Assembly (NCBI RefSeq): GCF_014268885.2
Contig: NZ_CP077095.1
Location: forward strand, 1,187,001 to 1,251,000
DNA: 64,000 nucleotides
Direction of reading: 5' to 3'
From: Pseudomonas xantholysinigenes
GTDB taxonomy: Bacteria; Pseudomonadota; Gammaproteobacteria; Pseudomonadales; Pseudomonadaceae
Shown here piece by piece: positions 37,101-46,536 of the stretch (position 1 is the stretch's first letter; the number at the start of each line of letters is the position of its first letter). The translations under genes and the position numbers were made by a program. The notes under the pieces are model-generated. The model was not told the origin of the DNA and searched no databases. It saw nothing but the letters and a program-made list of their open reading frames with translations.

Positions 37101-38396
37101 CCCAGGGGCCTTGAGCGCATGCCTCAGCTAGGCAGATTGTACTTGTCGCGCAACAGGCTGGTGATGGATAGCGAAAGCGAGCGCCGTCTGGCGGCCTTGA
37201 GTCATTTGCAACTGCTCGACCTGAACTTCAACCCGCTGGGACGGGCGCCCGACCTTACGGCCTTGCGCGACTTGCGCGAGCTGCGCTTGCGCGGCACGGA
37301 CATCGCAACCTTGCCGGATCGTGTTAGCTGGCGTGCTCAGGTGGACTTTCGCGAGAACCAGATTCGCAGTATTCGCCAGGATCTGGTTCACCTGCGTCAA
37401 CGTGTGGAGCGACTGTTCCTGCATGACAACCCGCTGGACCAACAAAGCAGTGCCCTGGTGGACCTGGCAGCCGGCATGAGCGACGCCGGGGCAAGGGGCA
37501 GCGTGTCCCATGAGCACGGCAGGCTGAATGACGCAGTACGCGAGCAGTGGGTGGGTGGGGCATCGGCAGAGCAGCGCACCCGTCGCAATCAGACGCTGAA
37601 TGCGTTGAGTCAGGACCCCGACGCTGCGGGCTTGCTGCGCTTTCTCACCGACTTTGTACGCTCCCCTGACTTCATCGAGCGCCCTGGTGCCTTCAGGGCG
37701 CGAATTTGGGACATCCTTGACGCGTGCGAACAGCATGAACAGGTACGCCAGGGCGTGTTTCAGGAGGCTTCGCAGCCGCGCACCTGCGAGGATCGTGAAT
37801 TGTTGATCCTGGAACAACTGGAGTTGAGTGTCCTGGTGACGCGTGCCACTGCCGATGTTCCGGCCGCCCAGGTGGAAAGCAGGTTGTTACGCTTGGCGCG
37901 CTCGCTGTTTCGTCTGGATGAGGTCGACGGCATCGCTACCCGGCACGCTGCACGGATGCGCGAAAAGGGCACGTCGCTGGTCGATGATGTCGAGGTGCGC
38001 TTGTACTATCGCTTGAAGCTCAGGCAAAGCCTCGAGCTTCCCCTCAGGGCCGACGAGATGCATTACGCGCATTACGCGAATGTCAACACCAGCGATTTGA
38101 TCAGAGCACGCAGCGATGTACTTGCCGCGCATGATCGTGAGCGCGAAATCGCCGCGCTGGCGCAACGCCCGTTCTGGGAAGCCCACGTACGCACGCGCTA
38201 TGCCGACAGGCTGCAGGAACAGACGCGGGCAATTGCCCAACGTCAGGAGCAGAACGAGGCAGACCTGGAGAAGAACCTCATCGATGAATGGACCTATGTC
38301 AATCGCAGCAAAGGTTTCATGTATGAGTTCGAGGCCGCCGAGCGCCAACTGATCAGGCGTATTGCCAGGGAGGTATACGAGCGCCTGACCCCCTGA
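34101..38396 (+). CDS. LRR protein with NEL-type E3 ubiquitin ligase domain (effector/toxin-like)
   Basis: 1431 aa. N-terminal half (about 1-900) is a large region of the kind found in Pseudomonas dermonecrotic-toxin-like proteins, with a hydrophobic pair near 375-400 (LALNVLGLAGMFVPVLGEVMM) and 430-450. Residues about 951-1115 are leucine-rich repeats (NLVELDLRGNRLTQVP, QLGRLYLSRNRL, LQLLDLNFNPLG). Residues about 1135-1431 form a NEL domain: PRTCEDRELL with catalytic-type Cys1229, VDDVEVRLYYRLKLR, LELPLRADEMHY and a PFW motif, as in IpaH/SspH. Such enzymes ubiquitinate eukaryotic proteins after delivery into host cells. No signal peptide; strong site AGGAG before ATG. No secretion or chaperone gene lies nearby, so the delivery route is unknown. 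Confidence 0.88.
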   Translation: MPTPPQLPSDSIDALIAQRLPDWLVATHPDRVRALHKALEQQERVSRRLQPILAAIPALDAFAQPLLQAELRGAGVQVDDLRRSTVTVKYKGDSHPAAPQSLLAAALHNYHLGETRPASDRQAWLQDPQGNRLPLGFEAFAGRCRALDIGQRYQAELERHLGVGDASGKASAEVRTLFEERARVQLECAVRMALAKAELDEPSYLHLLPVMSAAPVVPALPDTVTARQLYVLGKCVQGAMTFEVCSPESAAVQGVIAFFPGLAVRPVQRHDSWQALYDWLSGYLSEREHRDFFARFILERDRPVFYTTLHERLQRLASGELVDLDGRNLAISGDVFAHVRGLQVAKLFDDARVLAKPTGDKDQEDRLARIRAYESLALNVLGLAGMFVPVLGEVMMTVFAVQMADEVYEGYEDWRVGDRQRALGHLFGVAENVAAGLLIGKGGSVGMRMLDRLWFVDNLVPVVMEGGKIKLCASELPGYGMTEAQVQAYEGDVPDDQWLVHVNDKLYRIRQDPASGSASVRHPLRAQAGAPLVERNASGGWRHALESPQDWQGIGYLMRRLSSRFAGLTDDGAVQLAQATGFDEPRLRALHLENAPAPARLLDAYDRQQLHEQLVDQDGAQLATRFVERQPPATAGEQVLLRDFPGLSVRAAREIVSQASGTEIEALVEQRRVPLALAERARWQIRGGRLDRACASLRLPSWADEDSERLALGLVSELAPWPDTVRLEVRDGTEDGTLLASQGNQDAGQTWVMIRLAEGYRLKGSATITQDVLEPLAQCLDEHQKTSLQPGAGFSAQALRERLAEAAGSDRPRVARLLGLASTDVGLRPPRRFGDGRVGYLLNGRGEGSRQAIKRGIHQIFPTLTDAQMQDYLLGVMTRGDGLWTHFSSLQDQLVALRRSLEAWRGETDNLLEGLRRRRVATQFRRSWRRKVTNSAEEYVLEIDGERVTHLPTLPEGVDFSHVRRLTLRNMALEQVEENLLTRFPNLVELDLRGNRLTQVPRGLERMPQLGRLYLSRNRLVMDSESERRLAALSHLQLLDLNFNPLGRAPDLTALRDLRELRLRGTDIATLPDRVSWRAQVDFRENQIRSIRQDLVHLRQRVERLFLHDNPLDQQSSALVDLAAGMSDAGARGSVSHEHGRLNDAVREQWVGGASAEQRTRRNQTLNALSQDPDAAGLLRFLTDFVRSPDFIERPGAFRARIWDILDACEQHEQVRQGVFQEASQPRTCEDRELLILEQLELSVLVTRATADVPAAQVESRLLRLARSLFRLDEVDGIATRHAARMREKGTSLVDDVEVRLYYRLKLRQSLELPLRADEMHYAHYANVNTSDLIRARSDVLAAHDREREIAALAQRPFWEAHVRTRYADRLQEQTRAIAQRQEQNEADLEKNLIDEWTYVNRSKGFMYEFEAAERQLIRRIAREVYERLTP

Positions 38397-38410
38397 CAAC
38401 CGAAGGCCCC

Positions 38411-38429
38411 GGCATGCGTATGGCATGCC
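38411..38429. terminator. Hairpin between convergent NEL-ligase gene and glpD
   Basis: GGCATGC (38411-38417), loop GTATG, GCATGCC (38423-38429), with flanking CCC/GGG that can extend the stem over one mismatch. No T-run, so termination is uncertain. Confidence 0.5.
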
Positions 38430-38440
38430 AGGGTCATTAC

Positions 38441-39979
38441 TCAGGCCGCGTGAATCTGCCCGCGCGGCAGTTCGCATTGCGCCAGGTAGTCACGCAGCCC
38501 TTGTTGCTCGGCCGCGCTAGTGAACAGGCCCAGCTTGGTACGGCGCCAGAGAATGTCGTCCGCGCCGGTGGCCCACTCTTCACGGCAGAGGTAGTCCACT
38601 TCGCGGGTGAACAGGCCTGCGCCGAGCGCCTGGCCCAGGTCCTGTGGGCCCTGCACGCCTTCCAGCAAACGCCAGGCCCGGCTGCCATAAGTCACAGCCC
38701 AGCGCTTGGCGATATCCACTGCCAGCCAGTCATGCTTGGCCAGCAGCGCCTCGACCAGGGCTTGCACGGTGGTCATGCTTTCGCCGCCGGGCAGGGGCGC
38801 GCCGGCTGTCCAGCTGCCGCGCATCTGGCTGAAGAACGGATTGAGTTCGCCCATCGCCGACTCGGCCAACTTGCGGTAGGTGGTCAGCTTGCCGCCGAAC
38901 ACCGACAACAGCGGCGCCTGGCCTTCACTGGCAGACAGTGCCAAGGTGTAGTCGCGGGTCACCGCCGAGGGATTGTCCGATTCGTCATTGCACAGAGGGC
39001 GTACGCCCGAGTAAGTGTGCAGGATGTCGTCGCGGCTCAGCTGGTGGTTGAAGTGGCCGTTCACCACCTTGAGCAGGTAGTCGGTTTCCTGGTCGGTAAT
39101 TGCCACCTTGGCCGGGTCGCCGCTGTATTCGCGGTCGGTGGTGCCGATCAGGGTGAAGCGGTCCAGGTAGGGAATGCAGAAGACGATACGTTGGTCTTCG
39201 TTCTGCAGGATGTAGGCGTGTTCACCTTCATACAGGCGCGGCACGATCAGGTGGCTGCCCTGGATCAGGCGGATGCCGTAGGGGGCCTCGAGCTTGAGGT
39301 CATCCTTGATGAAGCTGGCGACCCATGGGCCAGCGGCATTGACCAGTGCCTTGGCGCGGATGCTGTGCACGCTGCCATCGGCCTGTTGCAGTTCCACTTG
39401 CCAGACGCCGTCGATGCGTTCGGCGCGCAGGCAGCGGGTGCGGGTGTGAATGTGCGCGCCTTTTTCCCGGGCGGCCATGGCGTTGAGCACCACCAGGCGC
39501 GCGTCGTCCACGGCGCAGTCGGCGTATTCGAAACCACGAGTGATGGCCGGTTTGAGTGGGTAGCCCGGGCCGAAGCGCAGGCTGCGCGAGGCGCCCAGGC
39601 GCTTGCGCTTGCCCAGGTGGTCGTAGAGGAACAGGCCGGCGCGGATCATCCAGGCCGGGCGCAGGTGAGGGCGGTGCGGCAGGACGAAGCGCATCGGCTT
39701 GACGATATGCGGCGCCTTGGCCAGTAGCACTTCGCGCTCGGCCAGGGCTTCACGCACCAGGCGGAACTCGTAGTGCTCCAGGTAGCGCAGGCCGCCGTGG
39801 ATCAGCTTGCTGCTGGCCGAGGAGGTGTGCTGGGCCAGGTCGTCCTTTTCGCAAAGGAACACCTTCAGGCCGCGCCCGGCGGCATCGGCAGCGATACCCA
39901 CGCCATTGATGCCACCGCCGATCACGGCGAGGTCGTAGCAGTCGTGGAGGGGGGGCTGGGACGAAACAGGCTGGGACAC
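38441..39979 (-). CDS. glpD: Aerobic glycerol-3-phosphate dehydrogenase
   Basis: GlpD oxidises glycerol 3-phosphate to dihydroxyacetone phosphate at the inner membrane with FAD, feeding the quinone pool. 512 aa. FAD Rossmann motif YDLAVIGGGINGVGIAADA, then TSSASSKLIHGGLRYLEHYEF and the C-terminal HTYSGVRPL stretch are diagnostic. I choose the GTG at 39979 (VSQPVSSQPPLHD) because a perfect AGGAGG (39988-39993) stands eight bases before it; the ATG at 40006 lies in front of that site and has none of its own. A GlpR-like operator lies upstream. Confidence 0.95.
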   Translation of the reverse strand: MSQPVSSQPPLHDCYDLAVIGGGINGVGIAADAAGRGLKVFLCEKDDLAQHTSSASSKLIHGGLRYLEHYEFRLVREALAEREVLLAKAPHIVKPMRFVLPHRPHLRPAWMIRAGLFLYDHLGKRKRLGASRSLRFGPGYPLKPAITRGFEYADCAVDDARLVVLNAMAAREKGAHIHTRTRCLRAERIDGVWQVELQQADGSVHSIRAKALVNAAGPWVASFIKDDLKLEAPYGIRLIQGSHLIVPRLYEGEHAYILQNEDQRIVFCIPYLDRFTLIGTTDREYSGDPAKVAITDQETDYLLKVVNGHFNHQLSRDDILHTYSGVRPLCNDESDNPSAVTRDYTLALSASEGQAPLLSVFGGKLTTYRKLAESAMGELNPFFSQMRGSWTAGAPLPGGESMTTVQALVEALLAKHDWLAVDIAKRWAVTYGSRAWRLLEGVQGPQDLGQALGAGLFTREVDYLCREEWATGADDILWRRTKLGLFTSAAEQQGLRDYLAQCELPRGQIHAA

Positions 39980-40020
39980 GGGCAAGGCCTCCTGGGGCGT
40001 TCGCATCGAATGCGAACATG

Positions 40021-40039
40021 TATGTTCGTTTTCGAAAAT
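40021..40039 (-). promoter_or_regulatory. GlpR-like operator upstream of glpD
   Basis: TATGTTCGTTTTCGAAAAT fits the E. coli GlpR consensus WATKYTCGWWAWCGMTMAW at 17 of 19 positions. It lies 42 bp before the GTG start of glpD, between glpD and glpR. Confidence 0.7.
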
Positions 40040-40225
40040 ACTAGCGCAATGAACAGGCGGCTGCCAGTCAGTCTTTATAGAAAAAACTGATCGGATGACA
40101 GGGAAATGAACATTTGTGAAAAAGGCTTGAGCGTCAGCAGCAGGTTACTGCCTGCGTCGGCGTGTAAGGCGAGCGTATCTCAGCGGCACCCTAGGGTGCC
40201 GCTATGGTCGGTAGAAGCGCTGTAC

Positions 40226-40981
40226 TCAAACCACGTCGAGGCGGATCTTGTGCTGGTTGAGCAGCTGGGTGAGGGCGGCCGAAGGGGCCTGGTCGGTCAC
40301 CAGGCAGTCGACCAGGTTGATCGAGCCCAGGCGCACCATGGCGTTGCGGCCGAACTTGCTGGAATCCGCGGCGAGGATGACCTGGCGGGCATTGGCGATG
40401 ATCGCCTGGGATACGCGCACTTCCTGGTAGTCGAAGTCCAGCAGGCTGCCGTCTTCGTCGATGCCACTGATGCCGACCACGGCGAAGTCGACCTTGAACT
40501 GGTTGATGAAGTCGACGCTGGCCTGGCCGACCACGCCGCCATCGCGACGGACCGTGCCACCCGCCACCAGCACCTCGAAATCATCCTTGGCGGCGAGGAT
40601 CGCGGCCACGTGCAGGTTGTTGGTGATGACCTTGAGGTGGTTGTGGTTGAGCAGGGCGCGGGCGATGGATTCGGTGGTGGTGCCGATGTTGATGAACAGT
40701 GAGGCGTGATCGGGGATTTGCTGGGCCACGGCTTCGGCGATGCGCTGTTTCTCATCGCGCATCTGGTCGGCGCGCATGGCGTAGGCGGTATTCTCGATGC
40801 TCGAGTCGTAGGCCGCGCCACCATGGTAGCGGCGTAGCAGGTTGACTTCGGCGAGCTGGTTGATATCGCGGCGGATGGTCTGCGGGGTGACGACGAACAG
40901 CTGCGCCATCTCCTCGATGCTGACATAGCCGCGTTCGCGGACCAGCTCGAGGATTTGTTGTTGGCGAGGAGGCAGATTCAT
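40226..40981 (-). CDS. glpR: Glycerol-3-phosphate regulon repressor GlpR
   Basis: 251-aa DeoR-family repressor. N-terminal helix-turn-helix ([38 protein letters not shown]) and C-terminal sugar-phosphate sensor domain ([28 protein letters not shown]). It represses glp genes until glycerol 3-phosphate binds. It sits between glpK and glpD in the same direction; both flanks have GlpR-like sites. Confidence 0.95.
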   Translation of the reverse strand: MNLPPRQQQILELVRERGYVSIEEMAQLFVVTPQTIRRDINQLAEVNLLRRYHGGAAYDSSIENTAYAMRADQMRDEKQRIAEAVAQQIPDHASLFINIGTTTESIARALLNHNHLKVITNNLHVAAILAAKDDFEVLVAGGTVRRDGGVVGQASVDFINQFKVDFAVVGISGIDEDGSLLDFDYQEVRVSQAIIANARQVILAADSSKFGRNAMVRLGSINLVDCLVTDQAPSAALTQLLNQHKIRLDVV

Positions 40982-41119
40982 GGGCGGTCCTTAGGGGCAG
41001 CCGGATAAATTCTGCAATGATGCCGTAGGAAGGGGATGACGACCAGTAGGCCTTTGGTCAATGGGGGTTGCTTGGCGGTCCGTCGCCGGTAGCCAGCTCA
41101 CACTTCAGACACCGCGTCG

Positions 41120-41236
41120 CCTGGTTCGCCAGCAAGGCTGGCTGCCACAGGTGACGCGCATGGCTTGAGGTCTGTGGGAGCGGGTTTATCGGACCGGCGC
41201 ACCGCCGCGAACACCGGCGTAGCCGGTGCGAGGCAC
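41120..41236. repeat. REP elements in the glpR-glpK interval
   Basis: TTCGCCAGCAAGGCTGGCTGCCACAGG (41124-41150), then CTGTGGGAGCGGGTTTATCGG (41172-41192) and ACACCGGCGTAGCCGGTG (41211-41228). They fill most of the 260-bp gap after the glpK stop and may limit read-through into glpR. Confidence 0.75.
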
Positions 41237-41241
41237 GGGGA

Positions 41242-42771
<1,530 letters not shown>

Positions 42772-42819
42772 TCAGGGCGTGGCGGGCCAGGGCTGTTCAG
42801 CCCCGGGCTCGGCGCGGCA

Positions 42820-43671
42820 TCAGGAAACCTGGGTATCACCCTGAGGATTATCGTCTGTCTGTGGCGTCTCGGCGTGCGCGACCGGCAGGTTGCGGGCGAT
42901 CAGGCCGCGGTACAGGGCCGCGCCCAGGCTGGCGCCGAGGATAGGCGCGAAGATCGGCACGAGGAAATAGGGAATGTCACGGCCACCGGTGAAGGCGATT
43001 TCGCCCCAGCCTGCGAGGAAGGTCATCAGCTTGGGGCCGAAATCACGCGCCGGGTTCATCGCGAAGCCGGTCAGCGGGCCCATGGCGCTACCGATCACGG
43101 CGATCAGCAGGCCGATCAGCAAGGGCGCGGTGGCGCCCCGTGGCAGGCCGTTGTTGTCGTCGGTCAGGGCCATGATCACCGCCATCAGGATGGCGGTGAT
43201 GATCACTTCGACCAGGAATGCCTGGCCGGTGGACAACGCCGGATGCGGGTAGGTGGAGAACGTCGAGGCCAGTTCGAGGCTGGCCTGGCTACCGCGGACC
43301 ATGGCGTGGCTTTGTTCGAAATCGAAGAACAGGTTGCTGTACAGGAAGTACACCAGCGCGGCGCCACAGAATGCGCCACAGACCTGGGCCAGCATGTAGA
43401 AGGGCAGTTTGCGCTTGTCGAAGCCGGCGAACAGCGCAAGCGCGATGCTCACCGCCGGATTAAGGTGCGCGCCGGAAACACCGGCAGTGAGGTAGATCGC
43501 CATGCTCACGCCCACCCCCCAGATGATGCTGATCTCCCACAGGCCGAAGCTGGCGCCGGTGACCTTGAGCGCGGCGACACAGCCGGTACCGAAGAAGATG
43601 AGCAGGGCCGTGCCGAGGAACTCGGCCAGGCATTGGGCGGATAACGTCGGTTGTCGCAGTGCAGTCGTCAT
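42820..43671 (-). CDS. glpF: Glycerol uptake facilitator GlpF
   Basis: 283-aa aquaglyceroporin of the inner membrane. Both pore motifs are visible, HLNPAVS and AMNPARD, the second with Asp as in glycerol-conducting members. The ATG at 43671 has GAGG a few bases upstream (ACCGAGGTCATAC); the ORF's 53 extra codons upstream cover the leader hairpins and are not coding. First gene of glpFK. Confidence 0.96.
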   Translation of the reverse strand: MTTALRQPTLSAQCLAEFLGTALLIFFGTGCVAALKVTGASFGLWEISIIWGVGVSMAIYLTAGVSGAHLNPAVSIALALFAGFDKRKLPFYMLAQVCGAFCGAALVYFLYSNLFFDFEQSHAMVRGSQASLELASTFSTYPHPALSTGQAFLVEVIITAILMAVIMALTDDNNGLPRGATAPLLIGLLIAVIGSAMGPLTGFAMNPARDFGPKLMTFLAGWGEIAFTGGRDIPYFLVPIFAPILGASLGAALYRGLIARNLPVAHAETPQTDDNPQGDTQVS

Positions 43672-43718
43672 GTATGACCTCGGTTCTTGTTGTTGTGAGG
43701 CGCTGGGCGCTCGACAGC

Positions 43719-43753
43719 AAAAAGCCCGGCATCGATCCCCATTGATGCCGGGC
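43719..43753 (-). terminator. Intrinsic-terminator-like hairpin in the glpF leader
   Basis: On the minus strand GCCCGGCATC (43753-43744), 10-base loop, GATGCCGGGC (43733-43724), then TTTTT. It lies about 50 bases before the glpF ATG and after the GlpR-like site, so transcripts starting upstream must pass it: a possible attenuator. Confidence 0.75.
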
Positions 43754-43764
43754 GGGTACAGGAA

Positions 43765-43783
43765 GTGCACCTTATAGGTGCAC
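43765..43783. promoter_or_regulatory. Perfect inverted repeat in the glpF leader
   Basis: GTGCACCT-TAT-AGGTGCAC, eight-bp arms with three-base centre, between the terminator-like hairpin and the GlpR-like site. Confidence 0.6.
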
Positions 43784-43785
43784 CA

Positions 43786-43804
43786 TTTATTCATAAACGA
43801 AAAA
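43786..43804 (-). promoter_or_regulatory. GlpR-like operator upstream of glpF
   Basis: TTTATTCATAAACGAAAAA matches the E. coli GlpR consensus at about 15 of 19 positions, with the right half (AAACGAAAA) stronger than the left. Confidence 0.5.
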
Positions 43805-43975
43805 ATATAGACAAGAAACGCTGATGTCAAAGGTCGAAAATGAACCTATGGCCACAATCTGACCGGCAGGGCGGCAGATGAACTCATGGCCGCTGCTCTA
43901 GCCTGGGGCTTGCACTGGCCGGTGGGGGGGATTTGTCCTAAAGTAGCCGCCGACCTGTGTGCCACTGGAGCCACC

Positions 43976-44446
43976 ATGACCCCCGCCCTGGACCTGCTGA
44001 AGAAAGCCCGCGCCGAGCATCGCGTGCACAGCTACGAACACGATCCGAAAACTGCGTCCTACGGCTTGGAAGCGGCGGAAAAGCTCGGCCTTGACCCACT
44101 ACGGGTGTTCAAGACGCTGTTGGCCAGCAGCGAGAAGGGAGAATTGCTGGTCGCGGTGGTGCCGGTGGTCGGTACCCTCGACTTGAAGGCCCTGGCCCAC
44201 GCCGCAGGGGTGAAGAAATGCGAGATGGCCGATCCGCAGGCCGCCCAGCGTGCCACCGGCTACCTGGTGGGGGGGATCAGCCCGCTGGGGCAGAAGAAGC
44301 GCTTGCGCACCTTTATCGATGAATCGGCGCAACATCATGAAACCATTCATGTCAGTGCCGGCCGACGTGGTCTGGAAGTGGAACTGACGGCTGCGGTGCT
44401 GGCCGCCCATACCCAGGCGCAGTTTGCCGAGATTGGCCGTGGCTGA
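43976..44446 (+). CDS. ybaK: Cys-tRNA(Pro) deacylase YbaK
   Basis: 156-aa trans-editing enzyme that hydrolyses Cys mischarged on tRNA-Pro. Family stretches: SYEHDPKTASYGLEAAEKLG, RVFKTLLASS, VPVVGTLDLKALA, MADPQAAQRATGYLVGGISPLGQKK. The Lys of the KTL motif is the expected catalytic residue. ATG at 43976 starts MTPALDLLKKA, preceded by GGAG; the longer frame adds non-family residues. Confidence 0.94.
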   Translation: MTPALDLLKKARAEHRVHSYEHDPKTASYGLEAAEKLGLDPLRVFKTLLASSEKGELLVAVVPVVGTLDLKALAHAAGVKKCEMADPQAAQRATGYLVGGISPLGQKKRLRTFIDESAQHHETIHVSAGRRGLEVELTAAVLAAHTQAQFAEIGRG

Positions 44447-44451
44447 TCATC

Positions 44452-44463
44452 TGTACTGATACA
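44452..44463. promoter_or_regulatory. TGTA-CTGA-TACA element upstream of PhzF gene
   Basis: Small inverted repeat TGTACTGATACA about 85 bp before the PhzF start. The form resembles operators of MocR/GntR-type regulators in Pseudomonas; assignment is only tentative. Confidence 0.3.
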
Positions 44464-44545
44464 AATTCCACGACTCTGTCACTGTTCGGCCCCCGGGCAT
44501 TCCCTCATGCTCGATGCCTTTCCCGCCGAACACTGGAGTCGTGGC

Positions 44546-45325
44546 ATGCAACTGCATTTTCATCAGGTCGACGCATTCAGTGACCGACCCTTCGCCGGCA
44601 ATCCGGCCATGGTCTACCACCTGGAGCAGTGGCTCGACGACGGCTTGATGCAGCAGATTGCCGCCGAGCACAACCTTGCCGAAACCGCGTTCGTGGTGGC
44701 CGAAGGAGAGGGCTACCGGATTCGCTGGTTCACCCCCAGCACCGAAGTGCCCCTGTGTGGCCATGCCACGCTGGCCACGGCTCATGTGCTGTTTGAGGTC
44801 TACGGCGAAAAGGTCCCGCGTCTGGATTTTCAGAGCCGCTCAGGCTTGTTGAGCGTGACCCGTGAAGATGGCTATCTATGGCTGGATTTTCCGCGTATCG
44901 ATCCGCAGCCGCTGGCCGCACCGGTGGCGGTCGCCGAGGCGCTGGGTTGCGCGGTGGGTGAGGTCTACCAGACCAAGGAGCTGCTGGTGGTGCTGGCATC
45001 GGAGCAGGCAGTGCGTGACTGCGCGCCGGACATGGCCGCATTGGCCCGGTTGCCAGGGCTAGGGGTGATCGTCACCGCCCCAGGGGAACAGCATGATTTT
45101 GTGTCGCGCTATTTCGCGCCAGGTATCGGTATCCCCGAGGATCCGGTAACGGGGTCCACCCACTGCTCGCTGATCCCGTATTGGGCGACGCGCCTGGGCA
45201 AGACCGAGCTGACGGCCTTCCAGCGCTCGGCCAGGGGCGGGGAGCTGTTCTGTCGCCTGGAGGGGGAGCGGGTGAAGATCGGTGGCATGGCCAGGCGGGT
45301 GGCCAGTGGCACGCTGATGCTGTGA
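44546..45325 (+). CDS. PhzF-family isomerase/epimerase-like protein
   Basis: 259 aa, diaminopimelate-epimerase-like fold. FHQVDAFSDRPFAGNPAMV with the GNP motif, the catalytic-type Glu in HNLAETAFV, STEVPLCGHATLATAHVLF and GIPEDPVTGSTHCSL are the PhzF hallmarks. Known members isomerise phenazine precursors, but no phenazine gene is near; this is one of the common orphan members of unknown substrate. ATG at 44546 preferred over 44507 because the conserved N-terminus starts there. Confidence 0.88.
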   Translation: MQLHFHQVDAFSDRPFAGNPAMVYHLEQWLDDGLMQQIAAEHNLAETAFVVAEGEGYRIRWFTPSTEVPLCGHATLATAHVLFEVYGEKVPRLDFQSRSGLLSVTREDGYLWLDFPRIDPQPLAAPVAVAEALGCAVGEVYQTKELLVVLASEQAVRDCAPDMAALARLPGLGVIVTAPGEQHDFVSRYFAPGIGIPEDPVTGSTHCSLIPYWATRLGKTELTAFQRSARGGELFCRLEGERVKIGGMARRVASGTLML

Positions 45326-45371
45326 TAGGTTCGCCAGTCAATCTGGCTTCTACCAGGCAGGTTGCAAGCCT

Positions 45372-45415
45372 CGCAGGAGCCAGCCTTGCTGGCGAACACC
45401 GGCGCAGCCGGTGCC
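45372..45415. repeat. REP-like element
   Basis: TCGCAGGAGCCAGCCTTGCTGGCGAACACC plus GGCGCAGCCGG hairpin, between the convergent PhzF and ABC ATPase genes. Confidence 0.65.
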
Positions 45416-45426
45416 AATCGCAAGAG

Positions 45427-46536
45427 TCAGTGCGCTGAGCTGACCCGGCGCACCCCATTCTCATGACGCGGCAATTGCGCGGCAACACTGCCAGGCACCG
45501 GGAACAGCACCAGGTGATCGGCCGCCACGGCAATGCCGACATCCTGGCCAAGCGGGTGGTCGTTATGGCTGGGGAAGATCGCTTCCAGCTGACTGCCGGT
45601 GGGCAGTTGCAAGCGATACAGGGTCGATGCACCGAGGAAACTCTTGCCGATGACCTGCGCGCGCAAGGTGCTGTCGGGCGCATGGATGATGTCATCGGGG
45701 CGCAGCAACACGTCCACCGAGCTGCCGGGGGCCATGGTATAGGCGCGGTTGCCACGCAGTTCGCCCAGCTCGGTGGTGACCGCCTCGTGGCTGCTCATCT
45801 GGCCACGGATGAAGTAACCCTGGCCGATGAAGCTGGCGACGAATGGTGTCTGCGGTTCGTGATAGAGGTTGTAGGGCGTGTCCCACTGCTCCAGGCGGCC
45901 TTCCTTGAACACGCCGACATGGTCGCTGACGGCGAAGGCTTCTTCCTGGTCGTGGGTGACCAGGATAGCGCTGGTGCCACGGCTCTTGAGGATGTCGCGC
46001 ACCTCATGGCTCAGGCGCCGGCGCAGCTCCACGTCGAGGTTGGAGAACGGCTCGTCGAGCAACAGCAGTTGCGGCTCGGGCGCCAGTGCCCGGGCCAGGG
46101 CAACGCGCTGTTGCTGGCCGCCGGACAGCTCATGCGGGTAACGCCCGCCCAGTCCGCCGAGCTTGACCAGCTCGAGCATCTCCTCGACCACTGCGGCCTG
46201 CCTGGGGTGCTTGCCGATGCCGAAGGCGATGTTCTGCGCCACGGTGAGGTGGGGGAACAGTGCGTAGTCCTGGAACACCATGCCGATCCGGCGCTTTTCC
46301 GGGGCCAAGGTGAAGCCGGCACGGGAGATGACCTCGCCGGCCAGCTGGATCTCGCCCGCGTGCACCGGCTCGAAACCGGCGATGGCGCGCAGGGTGGTGG
46401 TCTTGCCGCACCCGGAGGAACCCAGCAGGCAACCGATGTCGCCTGCGTTCAGGTGCAGGTTGAGGTTCTGGACGATGCGCTGGTCGCCATAGCCGCAGGC
46501 GAGGTCGCGCAGGTTGAGCAGCAGGGATTGACTCAT
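45427..46536 (-). CDS. Orphan ABC transporter ATPase, iron(III)/polyamine (FbpC/PotA) type
   Basis: 369 aa. Walker [10 protein letters not shown], signature [15 protein letters not shown], Walker [13 protein letters not shown], switch [13 protein letters not shown], then a C-terminal TOBE domain (about 260-355) as in FbpC, PotA and CysA importers. No permease or binding protein is adjacent, so the partners must be elsewhere. The ATG overlaps the argF stop by four bases, making it co-translated with argF, an unexpected partner. Substrate unknown; Fe3+ is a guess from the family. Confidence 0.85.
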   Translation of the reverse strand: MSQSLLLNLRDLACGYGDQRIVQNLNLHLNAGDIGCLLGSSGCGKTTTLRAIAGFEPVHAGEIQLAGEVISRAGFTLAPEKRRIGMVFQDYALFPHLTVAQNIAFGIGKHPRQAAVVEEMLELVKLGGLGGRYPHELSGGQQQRVALARALAPEPQLLLLDEPFSNLDVELRRRLSHEVRDILKSRGTSAILVTHDQEEAFAVSDHVGVFKEGRLEQWDTPYNLYHEPQTPFVASFIGQGYFIRGQMSSHEAVTTELGELRGNRAYTMAPGSSVDVLLRPDDIIHAPDSTLRAQVIGKSFLGASTLYRLQLPTGSQLEAIFPSHNDHPLGQDVGIAVAADHLVLFPVPGSVAAQLPRHENGVRRVSSAH

